A DNA stretch of 64,000 nt from Ligula intestinalis (taxonomy: Eukaryota > Platyhelminthes > Cestoda > Diphyllobothriidea > Diphyllobothriidae): positions 25,520,603 to 25,584,602 of the forward strand of contig JAYGXS010000004.1 in assembly GCA_036362985.1 (NCBI GenBank). Direction: 5' to 3'. Under the pieces are notes generated by a model that worked only from the letters and a program-made list of their open reading frames with translations, was not told where the DNA came from and did no database searches. The stretch's first letter is position 1. Each line of letters starts with the position of its first letter. Position numbers and translations under genes: made by a program. This document shows positions 33,496 to 43,815 of the stretch, one piece after another.

Positions 33496-33945
33496 AGCGG
33501 GAGCTTGTTATGACCAGCGCCTGGTACTACTACTTAAATCGAACGCCGAAATCAAGAGTCCGTAAGAATGAGACAGAGAGAAGACCGCTTGGCCAGAAAG
33601 AGGGAGTATACTGAGACAAGCAAGTTACAGCAAGTCAGAGCAAGTCCTTGAGTGTGTGTCCGGTACCAACAAAATTAGGGCAACAAACGACGGTGGGCTA
33701 GGTCCATTGAGCCAATCAACTTTTGGCTGCCGGCGTGATTGGCTGGGGCTCGGCGGCTGAGATTCGGATTAAATTTTAAATTATCGACTTGCTCTGATTT
33801 GCTGTAACGTGCTTGTCTCAGTATCTCCCTCTCTCTGCCCAACCTGTCTTCTCTCTGTCTCACTCTTACAGGTTCTTTGGTTCGGCGTTCGACTAACGTT
33901 GCAGTACAAGGCACAGGTCATAACAGAGCTATAATAATTTTCCAG
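33496..33945. repeat. Foldback: ~150-bp inverted arms with ~125-bp loop
   Basis: The left arm 33496-33650 (TTATGACC, CGAACGCCGAA, GAGACAGAGAGAAGAC, TACTGAGACAAGCA) recurs in reverse complement at 33780-33945. The arms are diverged by substitutions and small indels but stay collinear. The loop holds a second short CCAATCA/TGATTGG inversion. Foldback or MITE-like, non-coding. Confidence 0.75.
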
Positions 33946-33998
33946 GGCTCTTTTGTCTTGACGTTGCGTAGGCGTGGGTCTAGCTTCTAGACTTTGGC

Positions 33999-34165
33999 TG
34001 GTTGATGTCTGCAAACAGTGCAGAAGTGGTCATTCCAGTCTTCTTGAGGCCGTTAGTCACTTTTCGATTTTTGGCTGCCAGCCAACGTGGAGTCTAGACA
34101 GGAGTTACAAACCGAGAATAAATACTTCAAAGCTCGTCCTGCAATCGGCATAAGAGTCGATCAGT
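33999..34165 (+). repeat. Isolated copy of the TGTCTGCAAACA unit
   Basis: It matches 29969-30160: GTCTGCAAACAGTGCAGAAG, CATTCCAGTCTTCTTG, TTTTGGCTGCCAG, TCTAGACAGGAG and CAAAGCTCGTCCT in the same order. Confidence 0.7.
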
Positions 34166-34587
34166 TGAACGCCCGTGTCAATTGGCATGCATTGAGAGAA
34201 AACGAAGATCTGAGCGATAATAGTTAACCTGTTCAGAACCTATATCATGTACTCTGGATTAAGAAAACTGCTAGGTTATCACATCAGGAACGGCAAGTGA
34301 TTTTGCCTTTTCGTGGGGTAAGACTAATTATTCTTTGAGGATCGTGATTTTCCTTATCATTTAGTGGTTTAGGCATTAAAAGGACGGCAGCATATGTTTC
34401 ATCATTTTTTTAAAAAAAATCATCGGTACCCATTTTGGGTTTGCCACTAAACTGTGTAGTAGCCATTGTTCTGTTGCAAGTACGTATAGTACGTGGGCCA
34501 AGCTCACTAGTACGCCCCTCCCTTATGCCATAGAGTGGGCGAATTGTTGAAACACATATAGCTAATTCTAGAATCCAGAAGGACAGT

Positions 34588-34629
34588 TGGCGAGCATACG
34601 TATACTTTCGATAAATTCTCTTCGGGCCA
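34588..34629 (-). ncRNA. Hammerhead ribozyme motif 3' of the PLE-2 ORF
   Basis: Minus-strand order: TGGC, CCGAAGA (core with U4 changed to C), GAATTTATC forming a two-pair helix II with a G-C closing pair, GAAA, helix III GTAT/ATGC around ACGT, TC cleavage dinucleotide, then GCCA pairing with TGGC. Everything except core position 4 fits a type I hammerhead. The plus-strand remnant at 38697 has the identical helix II and an intact core. Confidence 0.7.
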
Positions 34630-34695
34630 TTACATTTATATGGAAGGGGAAGGTACAGGGTGACAAGCAATCAATTAATTATCGTTCTTATCAAC

Positions 34696-37195
34696 TTAGT
34701 CTTGGGAATGGGGGCTTGGGGTTTGGGTTGATAAAAAGTGAGTAGTGACAGGGTAATTAGGAGAAGGAGAGGGAAAGGAACGCGTGGAAAATGCTGGTAG
34801 TTCTGCGGCCGTTGGCCATGCTAGGCTTGGGGCCTGAAGAAGGTTCTTCTGCGCGCACAACACCGGCTTTATCAGGCGAATGGCCGTGGCCTCCGCTGTT
34901 TCCAGCAGCCGTTGACCCAGGGACTTTGGGTAATCTGGTGAGCCCTTGTAGATCACCTTAAAGGCTTCGTTCGGGTCAACACGGTGTCCAGAGTCCATCA
35001 TATGAGCAAGAATGGAACTGTTGATGTTCCTGACTTCGCCTTTGTTAAGCCATGCTGGCAGATGCTCCCGTATCCTCTTGGATAAGCGCCGGCTCGCGCG
35101 ACCTATGTAACCTGCACCACAGGAACAAGTAAATGAGTAAATGCACATGGAAGTGGTCTGGGCTGGCAGCTTATCCTTACCTTCGCCGTGTATGACCGGG
35201 TTTGTTGAGAATAACACCCGAAATTTCGCCACTGGGAAGGTTCGTGATACGGCTTGGTTAAGGCGTCGGCTTAACAGTTCACTTGCTGCGTCCCCTTGAA
35301 AGGGGACTTTGAGGAAAATGGTCTTCTTTTCCACGGTGGGTGTTAAGGGTTTGCGTTCTCTCTCCATCATGTTCTTCTGAATAAACTTTTCAAGGTACCC
35401 ATTCTCTCGAAGCAGGTCCTGGATCTTCGTGAGCTCTCTTTCGATAGTATCGTCCGAGCAGATTTTTCTAGCCCTTCGCGTTAAGCAGCGGACTAGATTA
35501 CGCTTCTTCTGGATGGGTACAAAGCTGTGAAAGTTCGTGTACTGTCCGGACGAGGTTTTCTTTCTATTAACGCTCCTTCGGAGGCTACCATCAGGTCGTC
35601 TGCTTAGGAGAAAGTCCAAGAACGGAAGCGAACCTGCCGTTTCCATCTCCAATGTGAACTTTATGGAGGGATGTGTTTGGTTGACAGTATTTAGAAGCGA
35701 GTCTATCTTAGTGTCTGCTGGGCCGATAGCAAAGATATCATCGACATAGCGACTGTAGTGCTTAAATTCATGAATCTTGTCGCTAAGTTGAAACTTCTTC
35801 AGCTTGCCCATGAAGATATTTGCTAGGAGAGGCCCAAGGGGGGAGCCCATGACGACGCTGTCTATCTGTCGATATAGTTGGTTATCAAAAAGGAACTGCA
35901 AATTTAATGTGCATTTTAGTAGCAGTTCCTTTAGGGCTTCTATTGGAATTCCTACTTCTGTCTGATTTGTCAATAGGAAATCGCAGATGTAATCTACTGT
36001 TTCCACGACCGGGACGTTCATAAATAGCGACGAGACGTCTAAGGAGAGCATCATCCTGCCATTTAGGTTTATGTCCCTGATGTCGTCAATAAATGTGAAC
36101 GTGTCTTGATAGCTCCGTGGTACTAGTTGCTGCTGCAGCGGTTTGAGTTTATCCGCTAACCACTTAACTATCGTATGGTAGGGCGAGCAACGCATGTCCA
36201 AGATCGGACGAACTGGCAGGCCATCCTTGTGGATTTTTGGGAGGCCATAGAGACGAGGGATATGCGTACCTACTGGCCGGAGACGTTCGAGGTCACGCTC
36301 AATTATGAAACCTGCCGTTTGGAGTCAGTCAAGTGTGCCTCTTCTTCATCCGTGCGATCCTTCTCTTTGTCTACTTTCTTAAACTTCGTCTGGTCTGACA
36401 AGATAGTATGCATTTTTCGAAGGTAATCCAACCTGTTCATTATGACGACACCTGCTCCTTTATCAGGTCTAGTAATCAGGATGTCTTTATTTTCTCGCAA
36501 CTGCTTTAAGTTCTTCATGTGTGATTTTAACAGCACTCCGCGACTGATTGGTCTCTGATTCAAGTACTGGTAACTACAATTCACTAGTGTCGATTTTAAA
36601 TGCTGGATACTTTCAGTTGAGATAGGTTTTAATTCGTAAGTTTGGTTGAACAGGTTTTCAAACTGGGTTTCCAATTCTAACTGATTAACCCTTCGAGCAG
36701 GTATGCAGAATTTTTTGCCAAGAGATAATGCCTCAACTGTTGTCTTATCAAGCGTCAAAGAGGAATGATTGTACACGTACCGATCTGGGTCTTTAGGCAG
36801 TCTTGCCTGGGGTTTCCTTTCATGCACCCTTTGTAGCAGTGACGATCTTTTTGCTTCTCCCCGTTTCGTTTCTATGATCTTTGTGTAGCTAATGAAGTCT
36901 CGCCTTTCTTCGTCATTGAGGGTGTCCAGAACGGCAGCGCGCTGGCACACGTGATGCTCTAGTTCTCCCATCCTTATCCGAGTTCTTTCTAACTGGTTTT
37001 CAGCTTATCTTCTTAAGGTGTCAGTAGTGATAGCAGTACGATTGCGACGTAGAGCTCTCCAGTATTCATTTGGATACTCATGTCTTTCCATACAGTCCCT
37101 AGTAAACTTGGCCAAAACCTTCGCCTCTGCAAGCTTGGTGTTGAAACGCAGGTACCCATTGAGTGCCTTCAACACCGCGGGATCCTTGGACTGTT
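34696..37195 (-). pseudogene. PLE-2 reverse transcriptase / GIY-YIG endonuclease
   Basis: Reading minus: an N-terminal PLE segment (about 37195-36972, including FNTKLAEAKVLAKFTRD) with one TAA at 37005-37007, and the RT N-terminus to about 36320. A one-base frameshift follows near 36314-36325, then a continuous frame to the stop at 34696. RT motif A is SLDVSSLF, motif B is MGSPLGPLLANIF, and the catalytic YVDD is at 35737-35748. The endonuclease has MCIYSFTCSCGAGYIGRA with intact YIG, R-x-REH and TAEATAIRL. The C-terminus is Pro/Ser-rich. Only one frameshift and one stop separate it from a full-length frame; function is not expected from this copy. Neighbours are other repeats, no host gene. 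Confidence 0.88.
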
Positions 37196-37509
37196 TTAAC
37201 GTTGCGAATCATTGTTTCCACTTAGGAAGGCGAAGTACAACCCCTGCTGAGCATAAAAAGTGCGCATATGCCACATAAAAGGTTCATGTATTGTTGAATT
37301 GAAAATTTTGGCTTACCTTAATGACCTGTCCGATCACCGAGACGCATATCAACGGTTGTTCCCTGTCTACAACCTTGATGACAAGCTCCCTGACCCTAAA
37401 TTCAACTCGAACCATAATCTTATGCCATCTGCATACTTGCCCTAACCTCAGTCCTTACTCCATTGAAGAGCAGGGTGGCAGTACTTGGTTCCCATTTATG
37501 GGTCAACTT

Positions 37510-37798
37510 ACAGGGCAAGGTCTAATTATCATGGGAGAGTGCATCACATGACGGAACTACCGCAGTCAATTAAATCAACATTAACTTCCATCAGGTCTTT
37601 AACTTAATGACCGAAGTTCGCTCTTTCCAAGGTCTCCTGACTGCTACCGACAGGGTAAGGTCTCACTCGCGTGGGAGGGTTCATCACATGATGAGCCTAA
37701 TACATTCAATTAAGGCAACATTTATTTCAATCGGATGAAAAATGCCTCTAATAGGTTGACCGAAGCTTGCTCTTTTCACTATCTCCTGATTGCTGCTG
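37510..37798 (+). repeat. Two-unit tandem repeat, ~140-149 bp
   Basis: Unit 1 (37510-37649) and unit 2 (37650-37798) share ACAGGGxAAGGTCT, CATCACATGA, TCAATTAA, TGACCGAAG and CTCTTT blocks. A third unit begins with ACAGGGC at 37799 but stops matching at once. Confidence 0.72.
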
Positions 37799-37924
37799 AC
37801 AGGGCCGACGAATATAAATCTTACAACTTAAGCGGAGGCTTGAAACCTACCCAAAAGACGGTACGCAAATTCATGTGCGCACACACCTCTCTTAGGGCGG
37901 AAACAACTAAAAACGTGCACAGTT

Positions 37925-38345
37925 TTGCGATGGGGACTTAATACTAGGAGCATTGTGTTCCAAGTTGGGCGATAGTTGGCGCATGACCACCATTTTTTCC
38001 GTGTTGGTGGGGAGTCCAGATGTAGTGCAGTCGGAGGCGAAGAGCTCCATGCTCCTCTGCCTGTCCTGTTCTGCCGTGGTGTTCAGAGCGCAGTCGTCCG
38101 CGAAGAGCATGTCGCAGACTGCGGTCGTGGATACGCGCGTTGGAGCGCGCATACGTCGGATTTTGAGCAGGCACCCATCAGTTCTGTAGACGATGCGGAT
38201 CCTAAGGCACTCCTCACGGTAGCTGTCCATCAGCTTGGCAGTGGACATGAGACTGTAGAGGATAGGCACGAGGACGCAGCCCTACTTCACTCTGTTGGCC
38301 ACTGCAAAGACTTTTGATATCGTCCCGTTGTCAGTGGCGCGCGTC
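37925..38345 (-). pseudogene. Non-LTR retrotransposon RT fragment (LFADD lineage)
   Basis: The frame encodes the central RT: a TDNGTISKVFAVAN segment, a stop (TAG) where a glutamine is expected in the next turn, GCVLVPILYSLM, CLRIRIVYRTDG, then the catalytic LFADDCALNTT and a following QRSMELFASDC helix. This lineage (LFADDCALN ... RSMDLF) is abundant in flatworm genomes as I recall it. Only about 140 codons remain; it lacks endonuclease and 3' parts. Confidence 0.8.
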
Positions 38346-38572
38346 ACAAACTGCCTGCTCCTTTCTGGCGTTCAAAGTTCGAGGTCTCTGATCATAAGCC
38401 CCAGGACCTGCGAAACACGTCATGAGACCAGCTTGAAGACCTGATAGGAAGTTCTACTCGCATAGCTGACGGTAAATCTTGAAGAGCAAGTCAAATAGAT
38501 TAACAAGGAATTGACATCAATAAACTATGATGGTTGGTGGAAAGATGGACTGTTGTTGCTGTCAGGGTCGAT

Positions 38573-38587
38573 GGGGGGGGGGGGGGG
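38573..38587 (+). repeat. Poly-G tract, 15 bases
   Basis: Uninterrupted run of 15 G. Such runs are prone to sequencing error in length. Confidence 0.9.
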
Positions 38588-38639
38588 TAGGGCGCCAACT
38601 GAGGGCAAAAATATCGGTGTCTAGCCGAACCGGCGGCCA

Positions 38640-38800
38640 CGACAGGGGATAAGGTGTGCGCATAGTTTATTTATTTAATTATCATGTAACTGTAAAGGCC
38701 TGACGAGAATTTATCGAAAACGAACGTATGTTGGCCAATTTATCTTCTGAACTTTTCAGTGAGAATTTTCGCAAAGTTAACAAGGATGTCTTAAGTTTTC
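38640..38800 (+). mobile_element. Solo PLE terminal-repeat remnant
   Basis: It aligns with the minus strand of PLE-1 near 13760-13905: CATGTAxCTG, GGCCTGACGA, CGAAAACGA and a downstream GAATTTTCGC. It contains the hammerhead at 38697-38737 with no adjoining PLE coding sequence, and lies in the opposite orientation to PLE-2. Confidence 0.6.
38697..38737 (+). ncRNA. Hammerhead ribozyme in solo PLE repeat
   Basis: Order: GGC, CTGACGA (intact core, 38700-38706), GAATTTATC (identical helix II to PLE-2), GAAA (38716-38719), helix III ACGAACGTATGT, T, G, GCCA. Helix III keeps its first pair by change from G-C in PLE-2 to A-T here. The residue at the cleavage site is G instead of the permitted A, C or U, so this copy should not cleave efficiently. 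Confidence 0.65.
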
Positions 38801-39635
38801 CAGGAAGCCTACATCCACGTATCATGATCAATCAGGCCGCTGCTGTTGGCGTCTGCTGATGCGTCATTGAGGACCCAATAACTGGGGGTCCGCAAAAATG
38901 CATAGTTGTGGTGTATGCAGGCGCGACTTGCAACACTGTGCCTCTCGCGGGTACTTGCAAGCATATTATTTGCACTCGGGTTCTAGGCCAATCACAACCA
39001 TCCAAGTGGACCAATCAACTTCAAGGTCGACCCAAACATGCCCTCGCTCAAAGATCTCCCATGAATCTCACAGCTTCACTCAGGTCGCCAGCTGTCTCGG
39101 CGTTGGGCGTGCATCCTCGTAGACCGGCTGCAAACTTGTCCTAACCTGTTCTGCCATCTTTCGTCTTAAACGACGTCCAAATGCACTTTCTGTTCAGGAA
39201 CGTGACAGTGAAAGTCATTGGAGCTAGGGTCTCTATGACTTTTGCTGCCACAAAAGCTGTACTTGTATATAAAATTCAAGTATTTTATATCACCCAACTG
39301 AGGAGCGGAAAGGAGAGGCATGTGCACCAATCAATAGCAGAGGCACCTGGTCCCAAGCGTGACGATTCCGCCTGAGTGGATTGTCATCTTGCACGTTACG
39401 GGTTGATGAAGTAGCCCGCTCATCTCACTCCTGAAGCCACAGTGACACACATGTCACCACTGTAGAGGCCGTACTACATCAAAGGGCTCAAGTTGTTCTC
39501 ATACAACATGTCTATCAAGTAAGGGTAGCCCACCACACACGACGATCTCTAAGTGCCAACTGTTTGTTTACCTAACTGGCAGTACCGACCATGCTATACC
39601 CTGCTACACGCATCACTAGATACAGCGATTGCAGG
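38801..39635. other. No recognised gene
   Basis: Moderate-GC DNA with overlapping short frames and two CCAATCA boxes (about 38986 and 39012). Nothing else was recognised. Confidence 0.35.
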
Positions 39636-39639
39636 ACTT

Positions 39640-40115
39640 CCTTAAAACCGCCTGGCTGACAGCGTAAGTTTGAGCTTTTGTGAGTCAGTATATTTTAGCT
39701 TCTTCCACGCACCCATACAAAAACAGCGCAATGACTGTGTTCGCACCGCGCTGATATGATTTTTCCAGTGTGGAGCAGGTGTGAGCGACATGACATTGAG
39801 GACTGTCGTGCAGACGAAGATCAAACCCAGAAAAGAAGAAAACTGAAATTCGTATTTCCTGCTGTTTCCTTATCAGTTACACACTGAATAGGTTCTTAAG
39901 GAAAAAAGTTGAGTATGACTTAGGGAGAATACTGGTCGGGCACGAGAACAGTTTGTTTCGGACACTCTTGCAAGTGTTCATCGTCAAACATAGCAGCAGC
40001 AGTAGTAGCAAAAGAAGATGGCAATTATGGGGGCTCAAGCCAATCTGCTATCAATGACTCATGCCTGGAGGTGCCTGCGCAGGGCTCTGTAGGCCGACGC
40101 CAAATCGATACCAGG
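39640..40115 (-). repeat. Family F5 dispersed repeat, minus-strand copy
   Basis: Reverse complement of 56845-57990 units: plus-strand blocks TTCCACGCACCCATACAAAAA, GCACGAGAACAGTTTG, GAGGTGCCTGCGCAGGGCTC and GCCAAATCGATACC. Confidence 0.7.
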
Positions 40116-40654
40116 ATTGATTGAGTCTCGGTCCGTAGGCCAGGCTTCAAGCATTTCTCGGCTCATCTTGTTTCCAGCATGGACGATTATGTCATGATGG
40201 TTGCGGAGTTGAACTCGTGGTCTGTTTCGTACGCGGGCGCATATACTTGCGATACGTCATCACCGCATCACACAGCCTGCTTAAATTCATGCATGCGTGA
40301 TCCTAGCACACATCCAGTTTGACCTGTGTAGTTGCATGGACAGCCTACGCATGGGATGGGACACACTATCCCAGAATGCTCTTTGCTCGGTCGTGATAAC
40401 TGCATATTTTTGGGAAAGTGAATCATGCATTATCCGCAAAAAACTGTGTTTGGCATATACACTTACTTTGAAAAAAGCATGAGAAGAACAATTATCATTA
40501 AGAGCACTTACAATTTTGGGTGTATGCTAATGTGCTTTATTTGCGACTTCTGTTCAGCTAATATTAACTTCAGAAATGCCACTGATATCGCAGTATTCAC
40601 TTTGACGACACCTTGCTTTTGACATAAGCATCAGTTATTTGCCGTACATTTATA

Positions 40655-40950
40655 TATTTGGGCCTAAGAGTCAGGCTCGTGTCAGGAAATATGGACCTCC
40701 TACCACATACAGTCTTGCATGACTTCCAGAACGGTACGTGTTAGGACAAGGGTTAGTTTTCGAGACAGAATTGGTGATAAGATCAAGATTCATTTAAGAG
40801 TTGGGGCAAGAGCTAAGTGTGTGAGGAGTAAGGTTATCATTATGGTATGGATTAGGGTACATGGTCGGTTCCCGTTAAGTCAGTAGTAGAAAAGTCACGT
40901 AATTCAATGTGGGGACACCTGTAGGACTTAGGATCTTCTATGTTTCCGAG
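40655..40950 (+). repeat. Family F3 repeat, copy 4
   Basis: Degenerate GTTAGGAC/GGGTTAG words (40740-40860) precede a GGGGACACCTGTAGGACTTAGG block that matches the end of the 18755 copy. Confidence 0.5.
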
Positions 40951-41324
40951 TTCGGCCTATACTTCTTCCAAAACAAAGAGAAACTTCGAGTGTCGTTTGC
41001 GAACAAAGAAGTGTCAGAAGTGAATCGACGAACTATTCTGATTTTCTTCATGACCAGAGCCAAAATGGGTTGCATGTTCGTTTCAGTCTGGGTTCACCGC
41101 CGTAGGAAACGCAAAGGATGTTACTATGAACCCGGCGTACAAGGATGAGGACGAGGAAAGAGCTATGAACGAATTGAAAATTAAATTCCAGACGACGTGA
41201 ACAGCCAACACCCGCTACACTCGAGCCTTCAAGTAGGGGGTCCCTATGTTTACTAAAACAAGCAGTAGGGTTGGCTTAGGATGTGTAGATAATTTAAGCC
41301 AAGAAAGTCTGTCACCTCAGCATA

Positions 41325-41830
41325 ATTTCGCTTGCGAGCAAAAGAGTGCCAGGTGTAGTCGGAGAAAGGCATGGATCGACAGACTCTTCTGATTTTCTCC
41401 ATTAAATAACTTCCAACACACTGAAGAAGGTAGACATTCATCTGCAGAATCCGCAACCTAAAGACGCTCTGCTAAGTCAGTTTGGCTGCAGAGAATTGCC
41501 TTCATCTAGGATTGAGCGAGATCACCGATGAGGATAAGTATTATCTTCGGGATGAGACCGATAATTTCATGCTCCTCTGTCGTCTGCGTGCTATAGCTAC
41601 CTTTAATGCACGCAGAAAGAGGAGACCCCCTACATATTGATGCCATGTAAATTGGACAAGTATGTTAAAGGACTTGAAGACTGTCAGCATTTTAAGTGAT
41701 AGACTGACCCCAAAATGAGACATCGTCAAATACGCGATTGCGTGCGCGCAGCCAGATAAACGGTGAAAAGTTGCTACACCTTGCTCAAACTTACTGACTG
41801 ACCAAGATTCTGAAGCATAACTATTAACAA
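41325..41830 (-). repeat. Family F13 dispersed repeat, minus-strand copy
   Basis: Reverse complement of 55070-55535. Shared blocks include ACACTGAAGAAGGTA, AAGTCAGTTTGGCTGCAGAG, GATCACCGATGA, GATAAGTATTATC and GCAGCCAGATAAACGGTG. Confidence 0.75.
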
Positions 41831-42425
41831 TGCTCACTGTTGGATTAAGTTCTCCTTACTTTTGCCTCTAGATATGTGACTTAGGTTCAGAAGATTATAA
41901 AAAGATAACATCGTGTTATTTGCAGCAAAAAAAACTCGTTGGAAAAAGTGTTAAGGAAGCTTGCGTGCTCAGATTAGTTAACATTTCAGGGTCCACGTGT
42001 TGAAAAAACACAAGCAAGTGTTGAAACCGACAAATAATTCGTAATGGACCCATGTTCCAAATCGGAACAATTGAATCTTTAACTAATGCTATGCCTTCAT
42101 GCACTCCTTAAATCACATCACATAAAACGCTTACCTTATGCTGCGATAAAGCATTGCTTTTAACGTAGATTGGAAAGGCTGAAATGAAAAAATCTAAGGC
42201 ATTAAGGACACATAACATCAGTAAGAAGTTGACCGATACAGTAAACAGGAGAGTCAATACGCTTTATCTTAGAGATAGTCGAAAGATTCAACCCATCAGT
42301 CATGCAAAAGACAGGGGATGTTAAAGTTTTAATCTCCAGTTTGTTCGTTTTTGTCGTAAAACCCCCCACATTTCTAATCTTTGGATCATCCGGAATTCGA
42401 AGGCGAATTCATTGTTCATTTACTA

Positions 42426-42860
42426 CTGTAGTGGGTCGTTGCCTGCTCTTTGTCTGGCTTTCCTCTCGTGATCTCAATCTGTCTGCATCTCAAGTTCGTT
42501 GCGACTGCTGCGAGACACGAGCCACCCAAGATGTCCATCAACGGAGTCGAGCCATACTCTATCCACCCACACACTGTCCACCCGCACGGTGTCCAGCAAA
42601 TCACAGGCCAACCTAGCCAATGGACTCACTCTCTCTCTGTGTCTCCTGGCCTAACGGCTCTTAAACCTCACTTGGAATCGCACCTCGCGCGCGGCGGTCA
42701 TGACGACGCCGGCCTCACGTTCAGACGCCTTGCAAGACCAATTGGTGGCTTTCCCCTTCCTCTCTGTAAACAATATAATGTTCCGTCTACTCTCGCCTTT
42801 CCACCGTCTTCCCTCCAATCTAAGGAACCAGGGTATAAATGATTGTAGGTGTTAGGGTTA
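42426..42860 (-). mobile_element. Family A repeat, subtype A3, minus strand
   Basis: Plus strand shows GTAGTGGGTCGTTGCCTGC, CGTGATCTCAATCTGTCTG and CCAGCAAATCACAGGCC, the reverse complement of the A3 order seen at 43432 and 56363. Confidence 0.68.
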
Positions 42861-42939
42861 ACCGCATTAGCCTTAACTCCTATGCTACTACCTACCCCCT
42901 CCCCAACCTTTACCAAAATACAACGAATCCGCTGTCCTC

Positions 42940-43145
42940 TGTGGGTGTGGCTGTTGTAGCCCATTGTTTGATAAGGAGTCCTGCCGGAATCCAAACTGGT
43001 AATAGTTGGAGGACGGAGAAATGCCGATACCTCGACCGGCTTGAGCCAAAGGTCCGCGGGGGTGAGTTATGTGCCCCGCCGGGAAATGCAGGCGAACAGT
43101 TGCTGACAGTCATGCGAAGAAAAGTCGTAGTCGGGTGTCCGCTGT
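42940..43145 (-). mobile_element. LINE 3'-end fragment, second copy
   Basis: It matches the 30774-31373 insertion: LTPADLWLKPVEVSAFL is encoded on the minus strand with one stop, followed by the CAAACAATGGGCTAC 3' UTR block and a short CACACC tail. It is only ~200 bp, strongly 5'-truncated. Confidence 0.72.
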
Positions 43146-43252
43146 CCTGTCGATTCCGTTAGCGAATATTCACCAACTTGGGAAGATTCTTCGGCAGGCT
43201 CGTCATACTGCTGAGCAGGCTTGTTGAAAGGAGTGATAATCGACTAGAGAAG

Positions 43253-43431
43253 GTATCGCAGGGGGTTGAGTAAGTCAAACCCAGGCAACTGCGATCTTCA
43301 GAACATGGTTACTTAGTGGAGAAGAAGTCAGTACAGGCTGGAATAAGAGGAATAGTTTATTGTGTACACAAAGGAACGGAGAATAGATGGGAAGAAGTTG
43401 GACTTCGGAGCACACGTCCTTCTATCGCAGG
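43253..43431 (+). mobile_element. Family A repeat, subtype A1, 5' part only
   Basis: It opens with GGGTTGAGTAAGTCAAACCC, continues AACTGCGATCTTCAGAACATGG and TTGTGTACACAAAGGAACGG, and is cut at CACACGTCCTTC where an A3 copy starts directly with TATCGCAGG. Confidence 0.72.
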
Positions 43432-43815
43432 GGGTTAAGTGAGTCAAACCCGACAACTGCGATCTTCAGACAATGGTGACTTAGTTGAGAAGAAGTCGGT
43501 GAAGGCCGGAGAAGTTGGAAGAGTATATTATATACACAAGGGAAAGGAGAATAGATAAAGGAAGTCTGACTTGGGAGAACACGTCCGCTCAGGAGATTGA
43601 CCGGGTCCCAAGTGACTGTTTGAGAGCAGTCAGGCCAGTAGACAGAGAGAGCGTGTTCATTGGCTAGATCGGCCTGTGATTGGTTGGACAGCATGTGGGT
43701 GGTCCATGGCACGCGCGCTAGTAAATCTGGCGACCGCAACGACCTTGAGCCCCAGACAGATTGAGGCCACGACAGGAAGGCCAGACATCTGCAGGCAACG
43801 GCCCACTACAATTCC
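43432..43815 (+). mobile_element. Family A repeat, subtype A3, full length
   Basis: The 5' half is like A1 (hairpin, AACTGCGATCTTCAGACAATGG). The 3' half is specific: TGTGATTGGTTGGACAGCATG, CGCGCGCTAGT, AGATTGAGGCCACGACAGGA, CAACGGCCCACTACAA. Confidence 0.72.

Larger units (their letters stand above)
34588..37195 (-). mobile_element. Penelope-like element PLE-2, nearly intact
   Basis: One long RT/GIY-YIG reading frame plus an N-terminal region and a 3' hammerhead. It is less damaged than PLE-1 (one frameshift, one nonsense codon), so it is probably younger. Its 5' pLTR was not identified. It is a different subfamily from PLE-1, since proteins align throughout but are clearly diverged. Confidence 0.88.
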
